Below the pieces are notes generated by a model. It made no database searches. It was not told the origin of the DNA and saw only the letters and a program-made list of their open reading frames with translations. A stretch of DNA of 64,000 bases from Lindgomyces ingoldianus (lineage: Eukaryota; Ascomycota; Dothideomycetes; Pleosporales; Lindgomycetaceae). Positions 10,065 through 22,188 of the stretch are shown here, in pieces. Both the position numbers and the translations under genes were made by a program. The stretch spans positions 104,857 through 168,856 of the forward strand of contig NW_022985177.1 of assembly GCF_010093535.1 (NCBI RefSeq), in the 5' to 3' direction. Position 1 is the stretch's first letter; each line of letters opens with the position of its first letter.

Positions 10065-11267
10065 GGCGCAGACGCAGATAAAGACACGGGGAGAGAAGAG
10101 TGAGGGTTGATGAGAGAGGGTGCGATATGAAATACAGCCCTGACTGACACACGTTGGTCTGGGGATGTAGAGTTTACGGTAGATGATCTCGAATGCACGA
10201 TAGAAACACGCTAAGAACATTGGTCAAGCACGGTGAAACCTCCTCTCACTACCAACCCCGTATACCGCCGCCCAATTCCCCGGGTTCAAAGCATCGTGGA
10301 AAAGACGACGCTGGGTATCCAGAAGGAGTTGGAAGTATAGCTAAAACTGCCATGGTTCGGAGATGATGTTCGTGTCGGTGGTAGTGCTCGGACTTCGAGG
10401 TCATCTCGCAGGCAATCTCTCTCGTCTGAATCGACATCCTCACCGGCTTAGCCCTTCGTTCTACCCTCCTGCACGTTAACATCCTCCACACATTCCATAT
10501 CCCTATCAACATTCAGCATACTATTAGCTAAACACTATAGAGCCCCCCTCCTTCATTCCTCTATCTTCTCCCCCAAGCCCCCCATTTCCTCCTCTGGCCG
10601 CCTTCTCTCTCGTCAACTCCAGAATCTTCCCATCCCACATCCCCATTACCGTTATTCTTTCACACAGAATCTTCTGTACTACTCCCTGCAGCAATCAAGT
10701 TGAATCCGGTTAAGCTCATGTAAAGCTGAGTTTTAAGTTTCGAGGACAGAGATCCAGTCTGTGGTGTTGGTTAAGGTGGAGAAGTTGTTGAGGTGGAGTT
10801 TAACGCGGCCGTTTGTGCGGTGAGAGAATGGAACGAGTGAGGGTCATGGTAGGATAAGGGAGATAAGGGGTTGGTGTGCATGGGGACGACCTTAGATTTT
10901 GTTTTAAGACAATACCTTGGATGATTTTTGTGTCTCACGAAATATGGTAAGGTAAGGGGTGAGAAGATTCGGTTCCTTTCCGTTTGGTGCGCAAGTATCT
11001 TAGGGGGTGATCCAGAAAGTGAGTGAAAATGGTTTGTCTTATTGTTGGGACGGTTCAGATGCAGCCCTAAACTGTACGTCCCACTTGCTAGAGATTCACG
11101 GCATTTGCAAGTGCACCAAATCGGAAATTATTATGCCAGTTAGAATGTGCTTCATCGCACCACTAAACATTTTCACTGACTCATGCTGTCATATGGCCTC
11201 TGCCCAGACACGATCTAAGAAGGAAAGAGTACCACGAGGCTCTCAGCCACCCAACTACTTTGGTAGC
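10065..11267. other. Intergenic region, no gene seen
   Basis: 3' flank of the DUF726 gene followed by pyrimidine-rich and purine-rich stretches. Only short frames without domain character are present. Confidence 0.4.
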
Positions 11268-11792
11268 TTATCCCAGAAACTCCTTCATCCTTTTGATCTT
11301 GCTCTCCAACATCCGGACTTTCTTCTCAAGAGTGTGCTTCTCGAAAAACATAGGCCACAACCTGTTCGCATTCTCAGCCCTCTCCCAGTCCACATAGTCG
11401 AACCTAGCTTCCAAGCCATGCTCAATTTTCTGGCTGCCTGCTCGTTCCTGCGCAAGGGCTTTCTCGAATTCCTCTTCGAGCCTAAACTTCTCAAGATTAG
11501 CTTCTTGCACCCAGGATGCCAACTCTGCTACCTTCTTCTTAGTCAAATATTTCCCCTTTTCAGCCTCTCTCGCACGAATCTTGATTTTGTGAAGAGCGTC
11601 CTCAAGCTGAATGATTAACGTCGTCTTTCCCGCCACATCGATCTCAAGCTTGATATTCTTTTCCTCGAGCGCCTTGTTCGCCATTTTCAGCTCATTCACC
11701 CCCTCATGTATGAGAGCGAGTTTTGGCTCCACGATATTAGCTTCAGTGCGAAGCTTCTCCGCGATAGCGGCTATGCGACCATCTACGTGCAA
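11268..11792 (-). CDS. Possible coiled-coil protein fragment (about 174 aa)
   Basis: An open frame encoding an almost continuous heptad-like coiled coil rich in E, K and L (for example ALEEKNIKLEIDVAG, FRLEEEFEKALAQE, MLESKIKRMKEFL). I recognise no family. The frame begins with TTG and has no good ATG before an internal Met near codon 37, so a 5' exon is missing, or the gene starts internally, or it is a remnant. Amphipathic codon-biased sequence over 500 bp is unlikely to be random. It stands alone in a gene-poor stretch. Confidence 0.4.
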   Translation of the reverse strand: MHVDGRIAAIAEKLRTEANIVEPKLALIHEGVNELKMANKALEEKNIKLEIDVAGKTTLIIQLEDALHKIKIRAREAEKGKYLTKKKVAELASWVQEANLEKFRLEEEFEKALAQERAGSQKIEHGLEARFDYVDWERAENANRLWPMFFEKHTLEKKVRMLESKIKRMKEFLG

Positions 11793-14700
11793 AGATTGGC
11801 CTCGGCATGCCAGTTTCCTACGTGTACTTGAAGATAAGGGCTTTTTGGGATAGATGAGGGATTACAAACGACATTGGAGATTCTATAGAGGTTGTGATTG
11901 TTAAGAAAATTCTCACTTGTAACTCACCACTGTCGACCCCGAGCGCTTCACTTCGTTTAACGCATCTTGTCACCTAGTTGAAGATGACATACGTAGTTTG
12001 GCATACAGATTTACATCCTGTTGAAGTCCTCCCCCACCCTAGCAAGAGGTCCGACAGACGTACTCTATCCTATTCATGTTCTCAGGTAAGTGGGGAGGTG
12101 CAGTAAGAATTAGTGATTGGAATCTTTGACTCCCGCGATAGAATGCCTTTTCAGAGTAGCGGATCACTTGACCTCTGGTTTTTCCTCCCGGATCATTGGA
12201 GGAGGGAGAATGGTCCTTTCCTGAAACTGGATGGTTTGTCACGTCCGCGCGGTCCAATGCACGACACAGAAGTCCTCACTCCCTAAAGTAGTAGCACACC
12301 CAACGATGAGATGAGGACTGATAAAGATGATAGGACAGAAACAACGTTGTAACTTGTAGCCAGCGTGCCGGGAACGGAAATGTCTTCGTATGATGTTTGT
12401 GGAGAATGGTAGGTTATATCAAGATGCTGAGTCCACACGGCCCTTGAAAGTAATGCTTATTGGGTAGACTCTGGTAGAGTTCGCAGGGGAGAACCTTATT
12501 CCATCAAACTAAAGGCGCTAATGGATAAGCCTCAATCTCCGTCGACGTCTGGAACAGTGGTACGGCTGGCGGAGCGCAACGGAGATATCCCGCGGTACAT
12601 TCTTTTGGAAGAGCACGAGGATAATCGTATTAACATACTGGTCCATTCACAGACAAAATGCTGGTTAATTGAAAAGAGAGTTCACTTGGAGAACAAAGGA
12701 CCGCATGCATCAGGAGGGAAAAGCAATAAACAGAACAGAGCCAAGTGAGAGTATAACAATACATATAGTCGGGTGTAGTTTGATGAGGTCTAATAATTAT
12801 GCACTTTCTACAAAAGAGATATGCCTACATTCTTACAGGCTAGCCAGTGGGCCAGACATTCAGTAGAGGAAAGATCGTTCTCGTCTCTGTTTAGTCACCG
12901 AAGCGGTGGTAGCCCTGGTGTTCAGCTCTGCCACGGAAAGGCTGTCGATAGGGCGGCAAAAGCATCGTGAGGTGCAAGGTGGTAATTTAAGACGAACAGG
13001 AAGAACGGGGATTTGGGTGAGTTGTCGGATAATAAATACCAGGATGGGCTGCTCTCGCGCAGAAATTCACGAGATTCGCCACCTCGCTTGGGTGCACGAG
13101 ACACCAAAAGCAGAAATAGGAAGGGGAAAGGCAAAAGGGGAAGCGGAAGAGGTGAGACAACCGGCAGCCACTCGATCTTGATAAGATGGTTTCTGGGGGT
13201 TTGTTTTTCCGACTACCCGATTATGAGTGGTGGTCGCATTTGATCTCAGGCAACCGATTCTTCAACCTCGGATGAAAACCGCCTAGTAACTTGAGGAAAA
13301 AAAAGTATGCCTTGTCTCACTGAAACGGATGCCGAAACCGCTCTACGCGCCCAACAACAGCATCTGTCATCCACGGATCATCCCGCGCATTCTGATCCGC
13401 ACCTCTGGTTTGCCTTATCCTGAGATGGGTCCCAAACAAGAAGTACCAAATATATCTGTGACGAATTTGACTTCTGGGCTCGACATGAGTGGGGAACATT
13501 CGGCTCTTCAAATGTAGTGTCTCCGTGGAGTTTTGCGGCTGCCAGCCACTCGTCCAGCCCACTGAGACAAGCCACCATCACGCGATGGCTCCCATCACGA
13601 GAATAGAGGCAAGCAATGGAGTTGACGCCAGATGCAAGCTTGTGGCTGGTCCTTCCTGAGGTGGGCTTTTTACACCCCGGAATGAGGTGCCGATCTGTCT
13701 GAGATGGGCCATCACATCGCATTGTCATGCGGAAACTGATAGCAGTGGCCTGCCAAATCGGTTCGCCCACGCGGGGTCTGATCGGCGGTTGTGGATGCAT
13801 CCACATATCGGGGAGAAAGGAAAAGTGATGTGTCGCAAGACATTCAAGCCGCGGAGCCTGGAGCGCGTTCCAATTACGGGTGCAAGACGAAACGTTTATT
13901 GCAATATATGGAGGGCACCCATCGTTCCCCGGAGCGTACAAAGTGCCCGTTTATTAACATATTGGCGGACGGGGGGCAAGGATTGAGATGTCGTGTAATG
14001 TTCGGATATATGAATGTGATGAGCTGGGGTGGATAGACGTGACGATTCGAGAGGAGATTATCCTGGTCATCGTCTTCGGTACCGAGTTTCTGGGCGATCA
14101 GTCTGGCTAAATTAAAATCCAAGACGCAGGATTCAAAGTAGGGACAATGTAAGCGTCTATCTGCAGTATGATTATTGACAGAGGATTCCGGTGTTGGCGG
14201 CTGGAGAGTTGGGATGGATACGAGAGGGTGGTGGCACAGAAGTCAGCGGGAAGCCCGCGCTTTCAGCAGTTCCTACGACGGCTGTGCTGGTTGGGAATTA
14301 GGATTGGACCTCCGTAGACAGCATGCGGAGCACCTTACTCAGCGTTCGTGTTTGTTCAAGCGTGCAGAGATCAAAGTGGAGTGAGGTTTCGACCTACTCC
14401 CAGGACTTTAGACAGGCTCCGCTCCCGTGCAGAAAGATCTCCTATGTTCCATTCCTTGGGCAAAATGACTCCTGCACTATAGATTTCATGCAAGGAGAAA
14501 TATTCAGTCCCAGAGTGTGTAGCTCCGGACGGCTTCAGCCTTGTCTTGGCCGTAGTGTTGGTAGCACAAACTTTCCGCCCGGAAGGTTATAATCAGGCAA
14601 GTATGTATGCTAGGAGGATCATTAAGAATCTCATCATGTTCACAACTCTATCAAGTGCGTAATTAATGCCAAAAATATTCTTAAGCTTGTCGATGAAACT

Positions 14701-17492
14701 GTGCGGGTACAGCGTTTCGGAAGCGAGACGGACCATCCATGGAGAGTTAAGGTCTTTCCAATGGTAAGAAACCCCCAAAACCAAATCTAGCTGCTAGCTA
14801 CATGGTGGCCCGTTCCCCGTTTTCCGCGAAGGAACATGTCCACATGAGCCTCGAGTCCAGTAAATGGGCGGGCCTGGAGGGCAAGTTTAGTTTGCTGAAA
14901 AACAACAACAGCGGTTCAGCTGGCTCATGGCCTCCTTTTGTGCACGAGGGCGCATATCATCTTTCTGTTACAGCTCGCTAGTCGGCAGTTCCGCTCGTTA
15001 ATAAATGACGCGCAGTGGCCCCCTGGATCCACTCGTTGCACAGTGGCGGTCGTTCAGCCATCCAAATCGTTTCACGTGGCTGCGGTTGAGGAAAGACCCC
15101 CAACATCCCAAAGTGGCGTGTGGAGTCGCTGGCTTGCGGCCAGGCTGCTTGAGAACGCTGTTTTGGAGTTTGGTCGCACCGCGGAGCGAGTCATGGCTGG
15201 ACGATGACGATGGGAGCGATGCATAGGCGTCCGCCTCCTTCACACCTCTCACGGAGAACAGCAGGCAACACGGCGGACAGCAGGCTGGCTGTTCCGCCAA
15301 ATCGACGGTCAGACCCGAGAAGGACTCCAGGGGCCAGGTACATGCCCGTCGCATGCTTCGATATGCTGGGCCTTGTGCCAAAAGCCCCCGGCTGCATGCT
15401 TATGCGCCCACAAATCACCGGCTCTTGTCAGATTGCAACCAGTGGCAGGGTTGGCACTTTGCAGCAGGAGGGGTGTGACACGAGCTTTTCTGCCGACGCG
15501 GGAGCGGAGAGACATTTGCGTCACAGCACGGACGCAGCGCCCAGGCGAGCTAAGAAGGCGGCCGGAAGCTTGCGACGATGTGTGGAGAGACGTGAGCGCG
15601 GCTTGGCGCCGCAGAGATGCAGATCTGGTCCATCGTGAAGCCATCCTGGCCAAACTGGCCGAATTTGCTCCCTCGTGCGCGAGCGCGCCACAGGTGTCAG
15701 CCTGCCCGACGCACACTCTGCAACATTTGTGTCTTCAGCACACTTGAGCGCTGTACGGCTAGTTCGCCGTGCTTTGTTGCGAGCGAGAGCCTGCTGCGTC
15801 GTGCATCTGGCCTGCTGGCCTGCGGGCGTCGAGGAGTGAGTCGCAGGCTTGCATGAGGTATTCTGGCCGCGGCAGCCTTCCGTCTCGCAGCAGCAACGAG
15901 CAGCGGGCAACAAGCCGGACAACATCGTACGAGCGGGCGCCCCAGCTGCCTTTTATCAAGCAAAAGGAATGTTGCTCGGAGACGAAATGGAGAGAAGCAG
16001 CCATGAAGGGGCCCGGCTGGCGGGAAGCTGAGTGATCGCCCCGTAAGGCGACTCCCTGGATCTGACTGGCCGAACACGTTATCTCAGCCTCTTAGCTAAA
16101 TGAGGCCCCGCAACGCGATCAGCCACTCCTCTGACAGGAGCACCTCTGACGGGAGCAGGTCCGGGACTGAATTCCAATATGATTTGGGATCTTGGCTGGC
16201 TGTTCGTTCCCAGGCATTAATGCGCACTGGTTGGTGAGGTGGTGGGGAGAAAGAGGGGGAGTCTGGGAGGAACGACCGGGGGTTGGTCGATGGATCGGAA
16301 TAGGAGAATTATCTGGATGAATGCAAAATGCAAACTACTGTGTGTGCACTCGTTTTTCTCCATCGTCCCCGCCGCCATGCGTCCACGTTCGCAAGCGGTG
16401 CACCGCCTGAATGATAACCTCACGACAGTTGAGAGAATGACAGCCTTGGGTGGTCAGGAGGAACTGGTAGTGTCTCCGAGGCCACGGCGCGGGAGTGAAG
16501 GCAAGAAGGGAGCCAGGCACAAGACAGGAGATGCCGAAGTTCAATACAGCAATAGCGGCGCCAGCAAATCGTCATGTTTTCTTCTTTGTGGTGACAGGGC
16601 CGGCACCGAACGATTTAGAGTTTGGTGAGGCTCAGGCTGCCAGCATTCCCCGAGCAGTGCGTTTCAAGCCTCTCTTTGGGCGCTGGCAAGAGGCGCCACC
16701 GCTGCCGTGATGGAACGGATGGCAGGTGGCAGGCAAGGAGGCGCGGCGGAAAGGCAGCGCCTGCAGCGAATGAGGTTGTGAACCCAGACACACGCCAAGC
16801 GGACCGGGGCGTTGCGCTAACTCGGTCAAGATCCCTGGGAAGCGAGCAGGGAAGGCGCGGCAAAACACGCCCGCTCGCGGACCCTTGTCGGTGCTGGGTG
16901 GCCCACAGGCCCACACTTGCACTTGCCTCCAACGTCCGTCCTCGCCAGCCTTCACGGTCGTACTCTGGATAGAAACCCTATCCCACGCTTGGCATACCCG
17001 TCCTGCCAGCGACCCAAGTTCCTCTCGCCTGGCCGCTTTCTCCTTCGTTCCTCTCCTCTCCCCGTCTGCCCTGCCCTCGTCCTCACCACCACGCCGCCCT
17101 CACCCCCGTGATTTCCCGTCGCAATTCGTGCTCTGTGACGTCTTTCTAGATACCCCCCTCTATCCTCGGGTGTTGATACTCGATTTTTGGCCGCGCTCCT
17201 TGCTGTCCAGCGCACATCTGTCGTCTCGGCGTCACGGCCTTGCGGCGATTTAGACCACGGCACGCCAGTCCACCACCGTGAGTATCTCTCTCACGCATCT
17301 GATGCGCTCAACACCACGGATACTTCATCGCGAAAGCCAATACTAACTATAAACAGACGTTCTCGGCGTGCCGCTATCCGCCCTCCTGTACTGACCCAGC
17401 TGCGCTGCCATATCGCGTTCACTGTGTGCCTTCACTCACACACATAGCACAATAAACAATATCAAGTGCTCACCGTGACGTCAATATAAACC
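11793..17492. other. Gene-poor region and long upstream region of ssn6
   Basis: About 5.7 kb with no convincing gene. The frames at 12521-12748, 13378-13941 and several overlapping ones between 14900 and 17260 lack domains, and in the last part all six frames are open because of high G+C. A short tandem duplication (CTCTGACAGGAGCAC, CTCTGACGGGAGCAG) lies at about 16129-16160. Pyrimidine-rich sequence at 16970-17160 and short introns-like motifs at 17270-17360 suggest a long, possibly spliced, 5' leader for the downstream repressor gene. Confidence 0.45.
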
Positions 17493-20396
17493 ATGGCGAG
17501 CCACCAGCAACCGTCGCCCACGACGGGCTTGCCGCCGCACCATGGTGGCCCTCATCCGCCCCATCCTCAATTAAACGGGCATCCTCAGTTGCAGAATCAG
17601 CCCAAGACGCCGTCGCAATATCTTGCACAGCTTACCGAGACTGTGTGGAACCAGATTGGTGTGTGAAACCGCGATCACGACATCGCTTGTCATGCTCCTT
17701 CCAAGCACTAAACGCGCTGCAGGATCACTCTCTGAGCAGATGCAAGACCTCGACGGCGCAATCTCGTGCTATGAACAGGCGCTGAAGTACAACCAGTGGT
17801 CTGTTCCAGCCATGCAAGGCATTGCCTGCATTCTACGAACCAAGGATCATTTCCCGCAAGCTGTCGAGTATCTACGAACGATATTGAAGGTAGATCCGGC
17901 TAACGGAGATGTATGGGGCAGCCTTGGTGAGCACTTTGAAAGTCATATTTCCGCACCTCATTACTAAACATCATCTAGGCCACTGTTACTTGATGATGGA
18001 CGATCTACAACAGGCTTACTCCGCCTACCAGCAGGCACTTTACCATCTGACAGATCCAAAGGTATTTGATCCCCTGCACCCTTTGTGGCAATTCTAACTA
18101 CTCTTGTAGGAGCCGAAGCTCTGGTATGGCATTGGAATCCTGTATGATCGCTATGGCTCCCTTGAGCATGCTGAAGAAGCTTTTTCTCAAGTGATGCGAA
18201 TGGAGCCCAACTTCGAAAAAGCCAATGAAATTTACTTCCGTCTCGGCATAATATACAAGCAGCAACAGAAATTTAATCAGAGTTTGGAGGTAAGTCAACC
18301 CAACCCTTCCACCGTTCGGTCCTAATGGAGTTCAGTGCTTTAAATACATCGTGACTAACCCACCTCGCCCTTTGACTGAGGAGGATATCTGGTTCCAGAT
18401 CGGCCACGTTTACGAGCAGCAGAAAGAGGTGAGTATCCAAAAATGTTCATTCAAGGCTATCACTCATCGTCACGTGCAGTTCGACTCCGCAAAGGCGGCT
18501 TACCGTCGGGTACTCGAACGGGATCCCAGCCATGCTAAAGTCCTCCAACAGCTCGGCTGGTTGCATCATCAGCAAAGTACCAACTACGCTAGTCAGGAAC
18601 AAGCAATAGAGTACCTGGAGAAATCCGTAGCCTCTGGTGAGTACTTGTGCTCTTCAACTTCGATCATGTGCAAGTAGCTGATTGCTCTCTTCAGATCAAA
18701 CGGATGCACAAAGCTGGTACTTGCTAGGCCGCTGCTACATGTCACAGCAGAAATACCCCAAGGCGTACGAAGCCTACCAGCAAGCGGTCTACCGCGATGG
18801 CCGAAACCCAACCTTCTGGTGCTCCATCGGTGTGCTCTATTATCAGATCAACCAGTATCGCGATGCGCTTGACGCATACTCCCGTGCAATCCGACTCAAC
18901 CCAAACATATCGGAGGTTTGGTACGACCTCGGTACCCTGGTATGTCACTCCCGAAGCCCTTTTATTCGTGTGCGCCATGCCTAACTGTGAAACAGTACGA
19001 GTCCTGCAACAATCAGACTGCCGACGCACTTGACGCGTATCAACGAGCTGCAGATCTTGACCCATCCAATGTCCACATCAAAGCTCGGTTGCAACTCTTG
19101 CAGAACGGTCAGACATCGAATGGGGTGCCCAACCAAGCTAGTGCTCCAGTACCGCAGGACGTCCACCCACAGGCCTATCAACCTGCTTCTATACATGGAC
19201 CCGCTGCCCCTCAATGGGGTGCCCCTCAACCTCAGCAGCCCCCTCAAGGTCCAGCGCCGCCAGCTTTGGCTTCGGAGTGGAATCGTCCGTTGGCCCAAAT
19301 TCGCGACCCGGGTCTACCTCCTCAGCAACTGAACCCTTATGAACCGCGAGAGGCTCTTCGCCCTTCCGCGCAACACGCTCCTCAGCGACCTGCTAGTCCT
19401 AGGCAAGAACCTATGAGACCTTACCAGGAGCCCCCCCGCCCAACTCCTAATGGACCTGGATCTGGACCCACGGGACCTGGGCCTCTGCGACGCGGCCTTT
19501 CTCCGTCTCCAAAGACCCATAGTGTCGCTCCCAGCCCATATCACCCCGCACCCCCACAGCTCCCTCCTCAAGCACCTCAATCTCAAGCTCAGTTGCCGTC
19601 ACATCAGCAACCTCCAAATCGCATCTCGAATCCTAACTATGGTCCTCACGCTGCTAACGTGCCTCCACCACCTCCACCTCCACCCACTGGGTTAAACGGA
19701 CCGCCTAGCCAAGGTCCTCTTCCACCTTACGGACGCATTTCAAGCCCACCACCTGAGGTTCGACCCATTGTTGAGAATCGAACTGGATCCCCACGCAATG
19801 GATACCAACCACCATATCAACATCATCCTGACCCATCATCAGCTAGTGGTATTGCCAGTGGAGCTCCCGCTCCAGCCTCAGCCCTCGCAGCGGCTGAAGC
19901 AGCTGCCCGTGAGCGTGAAGATCGTCCCCCAACTGCACCACCAAAGCGCCTAAGGGAGTGGGAAGACAACGATCACTTGAATCCGAAGCCTCCAACCAAT
20001 GACGAAAAACGTCAGAAGATGGACGAGCCTCACAGTCGGCGCCCCTCTCCACCCCATAGAATATCTTCTCCACAGGTTCCCCGACATAGCCCCCAAGATG
20101 CGCCAGATGCCCGGCGCTTCAACGAAGGCTATCACCCATCGGAAGCGGCTCACCATGCACCCGCCCTACCACCGATGAATCCGACACCGACATTACCTCG
20201 TGTGTCTGAGGCACCCAAGCAGGAGCGACCTGAACACCATGAGCCTGCTGCGCGCCATATGGACGTGGACGAGAACTACGACGACGAGGGCGAGGAAACC
20301 AAGCCAAATATGCCTAAGTCAGAGCGTGAGAGCCCACGCAACCCTCCGACCAATGGTCTGTCGCATGCTCCCACCCCAGTTGAACAGAAGTCCTAG
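17493..20396 (+). CDS. ssn6: General transcriptional corepressor Ssn6/Cyc8 (842 aa, 8 exons)
   Basis: Exons read from splice signals: 17493-17658, 17723-17926, 17979-18061, 18110-18289, 18336-18428, 18480-18636, 18695-18939 and 18996-20396. They join in frame to 842 codons. After a Pro/His/Gln-rich start come about ten tandem TPR units (for example YEQALKYNQWSVPAMQGIA, SWYLLGRCYMSQQKYPKAYE, DALDAYSRAIRLNP) up to about residue 400. A long Pro-rich, Gln-rich disordered tail follows, ending in acidic, Lys-rich sequence. In yeast the TPRs bind Tup1 and DNA-bound repressors, and the complex represses many gene sets in the nucleus. The Aspergillus homologue is SsnF. TPR order and introns look intact. 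The very long upstream region fits a highly regulated gene. Confidence 0.95.
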
Positions 20397-21607
20397 CGGG
20401 GCCTTGCCAACATGGGGGTGGGAAGTTGTGTGACTTTGGTGATGACACAGCTCGAAGGCTTTTCTTTGGAGAGAAAATAACTGGTGGGACTCAATCATCG
20501 TTGGCATACAAAAGGAAACCTTATCAGAGTTCTCATTTGATTGATTGCGGTCGAAAACGTGTCCGCGACCGTGGTCCATTGCATAAAACCAGTCGAGTCT
20601 CCTCTTACTGTACCTGCTCTTTCACTCATCCTTTTCGTTCAAATATACTTGTTTCTTTTGCAACAGCAGTTTACCCAATGGGGAATTGACTCTATTCCGG
20701 TCGGGGCAGGTATGGGCATTTTCAGCGGTCATTTGACGATTCTGAACGGCTGATAGGCGGATTCTGACGAGGGTGTTTTCGGCTAAGAGGCGTGTCATTG
20801 AAGAATAGGAAAGGACTGAGTTTGACACGGGTGATATCCTGAGGCTCCGGGGGTTCTACCCGATTCACTTTTTTCCGTTGTCTCTTATACTGTTACTGTT
20901 CAATATTGGTCTACCTACATACCTACTGATAACATGAAACAATATGAATGTCTGATTTTTAATGGAAATGAGATCAGATGCTTGAGTTTGATTATACTCT
21001 AAAATATGCATTAGTGAGGGCTGGATTATTGATCTGGCTGCTTATGCGGGAGTCTGGCCCATGGTTATCAGTAGAAGCATATCTGATTCGGAGATGATAA
21101 CTCCATTTGCTCGCGCGATTTGCATTTGTAACACGAATCCCAGCACGTACCCCGAAGCAAGGGCAACTCGGGACGGGTGGTGCTCGAGCTTGGGCGGGTG
21201 GCTGTCATTCTGGTTGTGATCGTTTCCCGCAATCCCGCCATCGGCATGGCGAGAATCTTCTCCGGCAGGGCGTTGCGTCATTTGGATTGCCTTGGTATAT
21301 GACCATGTCCAAGATTCAGCAGCGGCTTGCGACAAGCATTCTGCGCTCTTCACGGCAGACAATCACGATCGAATCTTCTCCCTTCACGAGGAGGTGTTTT
21401 AGTTACAGGTTCTTCTTCTGCACAATTTCTCAGCGACAAAGCCAGTGCGAGAGATCCGCACAACCCGCCGCCGCCAACGGATTGCAAACCGCAGCCTCAT
21501 CCTTTTTCGCGTGCTGCAACAAAGCTCAGGATCCAACGCATATTCTACACTCTTCGTCTCCCTTGTCCCCTACTGTCCGCTTCCTCTCCACCACCACCGC
21601 GTCCAAC
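20397..21607. other. Intergenic; possible alternative N-terminus of the next gene
   Basis: 3' flank of ssn6 and the promoter of the next gene. From about 21302 the frame is open and continuous with the next coding region, and would add about 102 residues that look like a mitochondrial presequence (see findings). Nothing else recognised. Confidence 0.4.
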
Positions 21608-22188
21608 ATGTCCTCCGACGCAGACTACGCGTCCTTCCTGGACAAAGCGAACCAAGACACAGGCGCAGCGTCCACTGCACAGAAATCAAGCAAGCAATAT
21701 TCCACAAAGAGTGTGAACACGGTGGTGCCGAAAGTGTTGGAGGGTGTGGAGGAGTGTTATATCTCAGATGCGGATGAGCCATTTGAGCCTGTGAGTTTGA
21801 GATTTGAGGGGCAGCGTGTTTCTGCGGGTAAGTTTGTCCTTTTCTACCCCCGCCTACATTGTGTCTGGACGGAAGTTGAAGCTATAGTCGGAGTTGGACG
21901 GGATTCTAAGGAGAGGGTTTTGAGGTATCGGGCTGATGAGTTGACTACGTAGATGACCTGAAGAAACTTATTGGACACGATGCGGATGTGGCGAGTGTGG
22001 GGGTGAAGGAGTTTGATCCGAAGGATCAGTACAAGAACGTTATGGAGGCGGTTAAGGCGGCAGGAAGTGGGGATGTGAGCGTGTTTAGGGTGGAGCATGG
22101 AGGGACAAGGGCAGAGTATTATGTGGTCAGCGTGGATGAGCCAGAGGGGAGGTTGGTTGGGTTGAAGGCATTGGCTGTGGAGTCGTAG
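21608..22188 (+). CDS. Small conserved fungal protein (151 aa, 2 exons)
   Basis: Exons 21608-21827 and 21953-22188, joined across a 125-bp intron (donor GTAAGT, acceptor TACGTAG), give 151 residues. The join restores VSADDLKKLIGHDADV, a sensible continuation. The protein begins MSSDADYASFLDKANQD and has a compact C-terminal part with alternating strands (FRVEHGGTRAEYYVVSVDE). I do not recognise a named domain. The ATG at 21608 has context CCAACATGT. The same frame stays open upstream to ATGs near 21302-21308, which would add a basic, Ser/Arg-rich extension ending RFLSTTTASN, so a mitochondrial isoform is possible. Confidence 0.7.

Noticed and set aside
13378..13941. 187-codon reverse frame as a gene
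   Set aside because: No domain or conserved motif, and forward frames over the same DNA are equally open.
14938..16955. Many overlapping open frames on both strands (for example 15521-15925, 16632-16955)
   Set aside because: G+C-rich DNA keeps all frames open. None shows domains, good starts or intron signals.
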